DNA of 32,271 nucleotides from an uncultured Aquificaceae bacterium (GTDB lineage: Bacteria > Aquificota > Aquificia > Aquificales > Aquificaceae), in the NCBI GenBank assembly GCA_938048815.1, contig CALIUI010000058.1:1-32271 (forward strand). Direction: 5' to 3'. Shown one piece after another: positions 27,000 through 32,271 of the stretch. The notes beneath the pieces were generated by a model. It was not told the DNA's origin, made no database searches, and saw nothing but the letters and a program-made list of their open reading frames with translations. Made by a program: the position numbers and the translations under genes. Numbering within the stretch: the stretch's first letter is position 1; each line of letters opens with the position of its first letter.

Positions 27000-27466
27000 G
27001 GAAATAGCCCACTTTGAGCTAAGCTCTTGCTTAGGTTCTCTAAAGGGTCCAGGGAGGGTGCTTACTTCCCTTTTTATCTCGGAGGAGCTATTTATTGTGG
27101 GAGGGTGGGATTTTCTTTGTGTATATAACTTTTCTACAGGTGCCATAAAACAGCTAAACATTAAAACCCTTAGGCGTATTGGGGCAATTTATGGGTTAGT
27201 TTTTTCTGAGGATGGCAGATCCCTATACATAACAAGCTCACGAGGGTTTTTTATTATGGACCCCTACAACTTTTCTGTTTTATACGAATACATAAATCAT
27301 TCAATGGAGACAGGTTTTGATTTTCAGTGGTTCAAAGGATTGGTGATAAGGAGGGTAGGATGCTACAAAGTATCTCCTCTGGCTTTCGCTTCATATATCC
27401 GCCTGCGGCAATAAAAAATTAACCATTAGACAGGATGGAGTCTTGGAGCTGTACCAGAGGAAATGA
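26986..27466 (+). pseudogene. Broken beta-propeller-like protein
   Basis: The main frame (26986-27414) reads SEELFIVGGWDFLCVYNFSTGAIKQL…IYGLVFSEDGRSLYITSSRGFFIMD, two blades of a WD/YVTN-type propeller (VFSEDGRSLY is the usual strand pattern). It stops at 27414 while a neighbouring frame continues WLSLHISACGNKKLTIRQDG…YQRK to a TGA at 27464-27466, again blade-like. With only about two blades, no signal peptide and at least one shift, it cannot be a complete propeller. There is no ribosome site at ATG 26986. The strong site is at the 27-residue ORF, suggesting an original start there. Confidence 0.5.
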
Positions 27467-27496
27467 GATTGTACAGAATGCCTATATTATCTTTCT

Positions 27497-29116
27497 GTGA
27501 AGCTCTTTATAGTGGAGAGTCCCACAAAGGCAAAGACTATTGGGAAGTATTTGGGAAAGGAGTGGATTGTATCTGCTACAAGGGGGCATATAAGGGATCT
27601 GCCACCAGATGGCTTGGGGGTGGATGAGGAGACCTTAAAGCCCAACTTTGTGTGGATAAAGGGGAAAAAGGCTCTTATGGAAAAGATAAAGAAGATAGCC
27701 CAAAGGGCACAGGCAATATACATAGGGACAGACCCCGATAGAGAAGGGGAGGCTATTGCTTACTTTGTTTATAAGGAGCTTATAAGGTTAAAAAAGCCCA
27801 TGAAAAGGGTGGTCTTTTTTGAGATAACAAGGGAGAGCATCAAGCAGGCTTTGGAAAATCCCATGGAGATAAACCATAACCTTGTGAAGGCGCAGTTTGC
27901 CCGGAGGGTTTTGGATAGGTTGATAGGTTATAAACTTTCTCCTTACCTTTGGAAAGCCTTTAAGAAAAACACCCTTTCCCTTGGAAGGGTTCAATCGCCC
28001 GCCCTGAGGCTTATAGTGGAAAGGGAGATTGAAATACAAAGCTTTAGGAAAAAGGAGTATTACTACATAAAGGTCATCTTTGAGAAGGATGGGGTGGAGT
28101 TTTCTGCCCTTTGGGATTATAGGTTTGAAAAGCCAGAGAATGCAAAGCCTTATCTTCAAAAGTTAAGGTCTGCCCTTTTTGAGGTGGCTGAGTACGAAGA
28201 AAGGGAGGATAGGTTGCAACCACCAGCACCCTTTATAACTTCCACACTTCAAAGCACCGCCAACGCCTTGTTAAAGATGAAGGTGGAAGAGGTCCAAAGG
28301 ATAGCCCAAAGCCTCTATGAGGAAGGCTACATAACCTATCCACGCACCGACAGCCACAGGATGAACACAAAAAAGGCTCAGGAGTTTATGAAGTACATAG
28401 AGAAAGCCTACGGGAAAGAGTATGTGGGTTTTTTGAGGAATTTTAAAGAAAAGGCAAGCGCTCAAGGAGCTCATGAGTGTATAAGGCCTACAAGCACAGA
28501 AATTCCCCCTCTGCAGGGCAAAGCCCTTGAACTATACAGGCTTATCTTTCAAAGAACCTTGGCAAGCTTGGCAAGTCCAGCCCTGCTTAGGAAAAAAACT
28601 GCCTTTTTGGTGCCCATCTACGAAAAGAAAAAGGGAGAGGAGATGAAGTTTTTAGCCAAGGGCAAAGAGCTTGTCTTTGAGGGGTTTTTAAAGATCTATC
28701 CCGAAAGCTTGGAGCTTTCTTCTCTTCCAAGGTTAAAGAAGGGAGAGATTTTAAAGGCAAAGGAGATAAAGCTGGAGAAAAGGCAAACACAACCGCCCCA
28801 AAGATACACCGAAGGAAGCCTTGTAAAAAAGCTTGAAGAGCTTGGGATAGGAAGACCCTCCACCTATGCGGTTATAATAAAAACTTTGAAGGATAGGGGC
28901 TATGTGGTGGAGGAGAAAGGTTATCTAAAGCCCACAGACCTTGCCTTTGAGGTTATAGATTTTGTAAAATCAAACTTTCCAAAGGTGATAGACTATAAAT
29001 TTACCAGTATTATGGAAGAAGGGTTGGATGAGGTGGAGGAAGGGAAAAGGGACTGGAAAAGTATGGTGAAAGACTTTTTTAAGGAGATAGTGGAGGATGG
29101 AAGTAATCCTGGATAA
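27497..29116 (+). CDS. topA: DNA topoisomerase I (type IA), short form
   Basis: 539 aa from GTG 27497 (KLFIVESPTKAKTI). The TOPRIM domain has Glu7 and TDPDREGEA. The catalytic Tyr281 is in GYITYPRTDS, with LSLGRVQSPAL and the final core block GIGRPSTYAVIIKTL. The chain ends after the core with no C-terminal zinc ribbons, as in the short enzyme I recall from Aquifex. It relaxes negative supercoils. The start lacks a ribosome site and TATTAT lies 6 nt before it, another leaderless-type start. The 3' end overlaps the next gene by 20 nt. Confidence 0.94.
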   Translation: MKLFIVESPTKAKTIGKYLGKEWIVSATRGHIRDLPPDGLGVDEETLKPNFVWIKGKKALMEKIKKIAQRAQAIYIGTDPDREGEAIAYFVYKELIRLKKPMKRVVFFEITRESIKQALENPMEINHNLVKAQFARRVLDRLIGYKLSPYLWKAFKKNTLSLGRVQSPALRLIVEREIEIQSFRKKEYYYIKVIFEKDGVEFSALWDYRFEKPENAKPYLQKLRSALFEVAEYEEREDRLQPPAPFITSTLQSTANALLKMKVEEVQRIAQSLYEEGYITYPRTDSHRMNTKKAQEFMKYIEKAYGKEYVGFLRNFKEKASAQGAHECIRPTSTEIPPLQGKALELYRLIFQRTLASLASPALLRKKTAFLVPIYEKKKGEEMKFLAKGKELVFEGFLKIYPESLELSSLPRLKKGEILKAKEIKLEKRQTQPPQRYTEGSLVKKLEELGIGRPSTYAVIIKTLKDRGYVVEEKGYLKPTDLAFEVIDFVKSNFPKVIDYKFTSIMEEGLDEVEEGKRDWKSMVKDFFKEIVEDGSNPG

Positions 29117-30086
29117 GTTTAAGGGTGTTTTGGTGGGTGGTGCCCTTGGGGATGCTCTTGGTAAAAGCCTTGAGGATGTGCCAAAGGATGAGGTTTTTAA
29201 TTTCTATGGAGGTCCTATAAGGGACTTTGTAGAACCCCATCCAAGCAGTCCCTCAGTGGGCTTAGAAGCCCACCAAACTACCGATGAGACCACCATAAGC
29301 GTGCTCTTGGCGGAAAGCATAATAGAAAAAAAGTCCATAGACCCCTATCACTTCTTTTTAAAACTAAAAGAATGGGCAAACAAGGAAGAAAGCCATCGTT
29401 ATGCAGACCCCACCTTGATAACCGCCATAGACCTACTTTCTTCGGGTATTGACCTTGAATCTGCCGGGCTTGTTTCCTTTTCTGTGGAAGGTGTTCTCAG
29501 ATGTACCATCACTGGGCTTTTCCACTGCTACAACCCTTTGATTGCCCTTGAGGCGGGCAGGCTTGTAAGCCTTATAACTCACAGAAGCAAGGAAATTTAT
29601 GATGCCAGTGCAGTGGTTTCTGGCCTTGTATCCCTTTTACTCCTTGAAAGCTATAACCTTGAAGATTTTCAAGAAAGGATAGCCCTTATTGAAAGGCTTA
29701 AGGGCTTTATGAAGTACGAAGGGAACAAAAAATACCTTGATAGGGTAAAGGAGCTACTCCAAAAGGAAGCAGACTATGAAGAAGCCATATATCACTTGGG
29801 AAACTCCTCCTTTGTTTTTGAGGCTTTGCCCATATCCCTTTTTCTGTTTTTGAGGTACATAGAAGATCCCTTGTCCGCCTTTTGGTACGGTGTAAATGCA
29901 TGCGGTACGGTGGGTGGAGATACAGATTCCATTGGTTATCTTTTGGGATCCTTTGTGGGAGCCTATGGGGGTATATGGATCTTTCCCTTGGAACTACTTG
30001 AAAATTTGGAAAATTACCAGTATTATATTTCTTTGGCGGAAAAACTATACGATACAACCATGGACTTTTTGGAAAGGAGGAGCTAA
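29097..30086 (+). CDS. ADP-ribosylglycohydrolase (DraG family)
   Basis: 329 aa, all-alpha. Family motifs: GALGDALGKSLE at the N-terminus, TTDETTISVLLAE (the metal-binding TDDT region, here TDET), and GGDTDSIGYLLGSFVGA near the C-terminus. These enzymes remove ADP-ribose from arginine or other acceptors, or act on free ADP-ribose derivatives. No ADP-ribosyltransferase (DraT) or nitrogenase gene is in the window, so the target is unknown. AAGGAG and GGAGG lie just before ATG 29097, inside the end of topA. hfq follows 2 nt after its stop. Confidence 0.85.
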   Translation: MEVILDKFKGVLVGGALGDALGKSLEDVPKDEVFNFYGGPIRDFVEPHPSSPSVGLEAHQTTDETTISVLLAESIIEKKSIDPYHFFLKLKEWANKEESHRYADPTLITAIDLLSSGIDLESAGLVSFSVEGVLRCTITGLFHCYNPLIALEAGRLVSLITHRSKEIYDASAVVSGLVSLLLLESYNLEDFQERIALIERLKGFMKYEGNKKYLDRVKELLQKEADYEEAIYHLGNSSFVFEALPISLFLFLRYIEDPLSAFWYGVNACGTVGGDTDSIGYLLGSFVGAYGGIWIFPLELLENLENYQYYISLAEKLYDTTMDFLERRS

Positions 30087-30088
30087 GG

Positions 30089-30331
30089 ATGGCTTACAAG
30101 CTGCAAGAGGCCTTTTTGAACACAGCAAGGAAAAGAAGGGTAAAGGTCACCATCTATCTCATTAACGGAGTTAAACTTCAAGGAAGGATAAGATCTTTTG
30201 ACCTTTACACCATTTTGATAGAGGATGGAAGGCAACAGACCTTGGTCTATAAACATGCCATTACCACCCTTATACCTGCGGAAAAGATGGAAATAGAATT
30301 TGAAGAGGAAGGAATGCCCGGGGCTGGCTAA
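30089..30331 (+). CDS. hfq: RNA chaperone Hfq
   Basis: 80 aa Sm-like protein forming hexamers that bind sRNAs and A-rich RNA. The Sm1 motif (VKVTIYLINGVKLQGRIRSFDLYTILIED) and Sm2 motif (LVYKHAITTLIP, with the conserved YKHA) are intact, and QEAFLNTARKRR is the N-terminal helix. AAAGGAGGAGC lies upstream of the ATG. The short tail ends in a hairpin that includes the stop codon. Confidence 0.96.
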   Translation: MAYKLQEAFLNTARKRRVKVTIYLINGVKLQGRIRSFDLYTILIEDGRQQTLVYKHAITTLIPAEKMEIEFEEEGMPGAG

Positions 30332-30336
30332 GCCCC
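30320..30336. terminator. Hairpin spanning the hfq stop codon
   Basis: GGGGCT-GGCTA-AGCCCC, a 6-bp GC-rich stem between convergent hfq and the ferredoxin gene. It is followed by AAACTTTAAAA on the plus strand, with no real T run, so termination is inferred from position. Confidence 0.4.
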
Positions 30337-30341
30337 AAACT

Positions 30342-30674
30342 TTAAAACATACCAGGCGGCTTTCCTTTGGATACCACCAACCTTTCTACAGGCTGGCCGC
30401 CCTTTAGATGGCTTTGGACTATCTCCTCCACATCTTCAACCCTAACATTGCCATACCATACACCCTCTGGATAGATCACAAGGGTGGGACCCAAACCACA
30501 GGGACCAAGACAGCCTGTGGGAGTTATGGCGGTGCTCATAAAAAGCTCTGGGTCCATCTGAAGCTTTTCCATAAGCCTCATATAGATCTCTCTGGATCCC
30601 TTTTCTGCACAGGAACCCATGGGATGACCTGGCGGTCTTTGATTGACGCACACAAAAACGTGCCTAAACTCCAT
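30342..30674 (-). CDS. Thioredoxin-like [2Fe-2S] ferredoxin (Aquifex Fd4 type)
   Basis: 110 aa, matching my memory of A. aeolicus Fd4 in length and ends (HVFVCVNQRPPGHPMGSC at the start, ERLVVSKGKPPGMF at the end). Cluster ligands are C9, C22, C55 and C59 (FVCV, GSC, TGCLGPC). It has the thioredoxin-like fold also seen in NuoE. Its electron partner is unknown. I start at ATG 30674 because AAAGGAGG lies just before it; the longer frame to 30776 runs through the upstream terminator hairpin. Confidence 0.92.
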   Translation of the reverse strand: MEFRHVFVCVNQRPPGHPMGSCAEKGSREIYMRLMEKLQMDPELFMSTAITPTGCLGPCGLGPTLVIYPEGVWYGNVRVEDVEEIVQSHLKGGQPVERLVVSKGKPPGMF

Positions 30675-30703
30675 AAGAGACCTCCTTTTGAGATTTTTGG
30701 AGT

Positions 30704-30732
30704 ATTCTACCAAAGGCTTTTGAAGTTTTGTA
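30704..30732 (-). promoter_or_regulatory. Possible promoter of the ferredoxin gene
   Basis: TAGAAT (30704-30709) with TACAAA 17 bp upstream (30727-30732), minus strand. It would give a leader of about 20 nt carrying the AAAGGAGG site. The -35 is weak. Confidence 0.3.
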
Positions 30733-30755
30733 TGAGAGTAATCACCTTTTAAGGA

Positions 30756-30774
30756 GGGGAGGAAGAACCTCCCC
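30756..30774 (-). terminator. GC-rich hairpin after the fadL-type gene
   Basis: GGGGAGG-AAGAA-CCTCCCC is a perfect 7-bp stem, 8 nt past the porin stop codon. On the minus strand it is followed by TCCTTAAAA, so it lacks a clean T run. Position and stability suggest a terminator. Confidence 0.5.
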
Positions 30775-30782
30775 AAAGGTCC

Positions 30783-32030
30783 TTAGAACTTCCAGTTTAG
30801 ACCCAAAGATAGGGCATTTTGGGCGTTGGAAGCTTCAACTTGGAAGGCCCCAGAGGGGTCTGTAGCCCTTACAGTTTTCTTAAAGGCATGCTTGTATGCC
30901 ACATCCACGCTAAAGGTCTTGGTAAATTCATATCCAAGACCCAATGTTATATGCTGTTCTGTTATAGCGGGAAAGCCTATTAAGTTAAACCATGCTATAT
31001 TAAAGTCACTAAAGGGCGCAGAAAAACTGGGAATTCTGTTGGTGTTCATGGGATTTTTTGCACCGCCCCTTATAGGAGACTTTCCATAGTTATAACCAGC
31101 CCTTAGGGCAAGCTTTGGAGTGGGTTTGTACTCACCACCCAAAGCCATAACCCATTGATCTTTCCATTGGAAATGCTTATAGCCATCGGCATTCTTCCAG
31201 TTTATCCACCTTAGGTCCATGCCCACCTTAAGGTTGTTCATAGGCTTTACACCCAAACCAAAGGCAAGCTCCAAAGGCTGGGTAAGTTTGAGGTCTTCAA
31301 AAACACCATTTCCATCGGAATCAAAAACCCTCTTGTATGTCATCTTAACGGGGCTTTGGTAGGTTAAACCTGCAAAGACAAAGTCGCCCATGTTATAGGC
31401 AAGGCCTATTTGGGCACCTATGCCGTAGGTTTGAGATTGACCGCCCCCTGCGTTCCAGCATGTGGGAGGATTTCCGGGAATACACATGTTCGCCCCCATA
31501 TCCAAAGAGCCATAAGCCAAATGGATTGCACCGGCCACAGAAAAGGCATCGTTTATCTTATAAGAGAGGGTGGGAATTACCCTCATAAACTGGAAGGTGG
31601 TATGCATGTTGGCAAGTCTTTGGTCTTGGTTTCTATAATCTACGCCCATGCCCGAGACACCAAAGGCACCTATACCAAAGGTTATCTTGTCGTTTATCTG
31701 ATGGACTATACCCACCTCTGGCACTACAAAGAGGTCTGCTTTGCTTTTTCCCGAGGCTGGCGGATTCATAGGACCCATAGGGGTTACGTTGCTTTTTGCC
31801 TTTACCTCGGGCATAAAGATTATTCCACCAAAGCTTAGGTTAAAGCCCTTGTATTGGCTCATCCATGCAGGGTTTCTAAAGATGCTGTCGGTGGGTCCTA
31901 CGGGCATACCCACACCTATGCCACCCATACCCCTTGAGGCTGGAGATACGCCTATAAGGTTATCTCCGTTGGTGGCAAAGGAGATACCTGCAAGGCTAAA
32001 AAGAGCTGTGGCTGTTATAAGCTTTCTCAT
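30783..32030 (-). CDS. FadL/OmpP1/TodX-family outer-membrane transporter
   Basis: 415 aa. A signal peptide ([19 protein letters not shown]) is followed by [20 protein letters not shown] and FRNPAWMSQ, the N-terminal plug region of FadL-type barrels. Alternating beta strands follow to a terminal aromatic residue ([10 protein letters not shown]), the outer-membrane assembly signal. The ligand is probably hydrophobic but unknown; in a chemolithoautotroph a fatty-acid diet is unlikely. Two cysteines lie in a loop ([12 protein letters not shown]) and may form a disulfide. AAGGAGGTAAAAA precedes the ATG. The region upstream (32031-32271) is AT-rich, with no promoter I can place confidently. Confidence 0.88.
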   Translation of the reverse strand: MRKLITATALFSLAGISFATNGDNLIGVSPASRGMGGIGVGMPVGPTDSIFRNPAWMSQYKGFNLSFGGIIFMPEVKAKSNVTPMGPMNPPASGKSKADLFVVPEVGIVHQINDKITFGIGAFGVSGMGVDYRNQDQRLANMHTTFQFMRVIPTLSYKINDAFSVAGAIHLAYGSLDMGANMCIPGNPPTCWNAGGGQSQTYGIGAQIGLAYNMGDFVFAGLTYQSPVKMTYKRVFDSDGNGVFEDLKLTQPLELAFGLGVKPMNNLKVGMDLRWINWKNADGYKHFQWKDQWVMALGGEYKPTPKLALRAGYNYGKSPIRGGAKNPMNTNRIPSFSAPFSDFNIAWFNLIGFPAITEQHITLGLGYEFTKTFSVDVAYKHAFKKTVRATDPSGAFQVEASNAQNALSLGLNWKF

Positions 32031-32134
32031 TTTTTACCTCCTTTTAAGGTTTTTCAAGTAAATTAACACTTAACGAATGTGAAAGGTATTAAAAATTATT
32101 TATAGAGAATTAAGCATTTGTTATATTAAAAAAC

Positions 32135-32269
32135 CTAAATTGCTAGTTTAAGATTAATGAGTTTTGATATAGAGTAGGCGAGTATTATGTAGGAGATCTT
32201 TGATAACAAGCCTTTTAGACTAACTGCAAATAACTTCTTTATGCCCATCCTTGTCAAAGCCGAAAATAC
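32135..32269 (-). pseudogene. Possible transposase C-terminal end, cut by the window edge
   Basis: From the right edge a minus-strand frame of 44 codons reads VFSALTRMGIKKLFAVSLKG…YIILAYSISKLI and stops at TAG (32135-32137). The basic segment followed by a hydrophobic helix resembles the C-terminal ends of DDE transposases. The assignment is from general appearance only. The rest lies outside the window, so it may be complete or decayed. Confidence 0.3.
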
Positions 32270-32271
32270 TG

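Noticed and set aside
26436-27161. 241-residue minus-strand ORF
   Set aside because: It runs antisense across the terminator hairpin, the recognisable ompA remnant and the propeller fragment, and has low-complexity Ser-rich content.
27651-27659. DnaA box TGTGGATAA inside topA
   Set aside because: An isolated match within a conserved coding segment.
30675-30776. Longer ferredoxin start
   Set aside because: It would run through the terminator hairpin of the neighbouring gene and lacks family similarity; a strong ribosome site marks ATG 30674.

Overview
The window looks like chromosomal DNA of a thermophilic hydrogen- or sulfur-oxidising member of the Aquificaceae (Hydrogenobacter/Thermocrinis/Aquifex group). 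This rests on gene content and protein resemblance, not on a database search. Pointers are a thioredoxin-like [2Fe-2S] ferredoxin of the Aquifex Fd4 type, a futalosine-pathway MqnD, an isocitrate dehydrogenase-family protein with NAD-type residues as expected for a reductive TCA cycle, a Sox operon without SoxCD, a short topoisomerase I, and Lys/Glu-rich proteins with strong GGAGG ribosome sites inside operons.

Layout. (1) 1-619: a collapsed glycosyltransferase pseudogene and a short poorly coding stretch. (2) 620-8112, all on the minus strand: tRNA-Leu, tig, clpP, clpX, skp, lpxD, mqnD, nuoE, nuoF and a small secreted Cys-rich protein, tightly packed and probably one long transcription unit. 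(3) 8160-8938: a frameshifted and truncated TauE/SafE gene, then about 450 bp without a convincing gene. That stretch holds three perfect DnaA-box consensus sequences and two copies of a palindromic repeat. Transcription diverges from it in both directions, so it is my best candidate for a replication origin. (4) 8939-14364, plus strand: soxW-Y-Z-A-X-B and a duplicated-DUF302 protein. (5) 14366-16558: lipA (minus), a third repeat copy, gapA, and tRNA-Pro/tRNA-Arg joined with no spacer. (6) 16557-20990, plus strand: bioH, bioC, a DegP-type protease, an RpoS-like sigma factor and truB. (7) 20974-24829, minus strand: alaS, rpmE, prfA. (8) 24930-26243: icd. (9) 26244-27466: a decayed island with a structured-RNA-like segment (possibly the right end of a dead IS605/TnpB element), an ompA remnant, a tiny ORF and a broken beta-propeller gene. 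(10) 27497-30331, plus strand: topA, an ADP-ribosylglycohydrolase and hfq. (11) 30342-32271, minus strand: Fd4-type ferredoxin, a FadL-type porin and a possible transposase end at the edge.

How it fits together. Intact operons cover protein quality control (tig-clpP-clpX, degP), envelope biogenesis (skp, lpxD, fadL), respiration and quinone synthesis (nuoEF, mqnD), thiosulfate oxidation (sox), central carbon metabolism (gapA, icd), cofactors (lipA, bioH/bioC) and translation (alaS, rpmE, prfA, truB, tRNAs). Broken genes and repeats are confined to the gaps between them. Many first genes of transcription units have a TATAAT-like -10 box about 6-10 nt before the start codon and no ribosome site (leaderless architecture). 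Genes inside operons carry strong Shine-Dalgarno sequences. No CRISPR array, rRNA or complete mobile element is visible.
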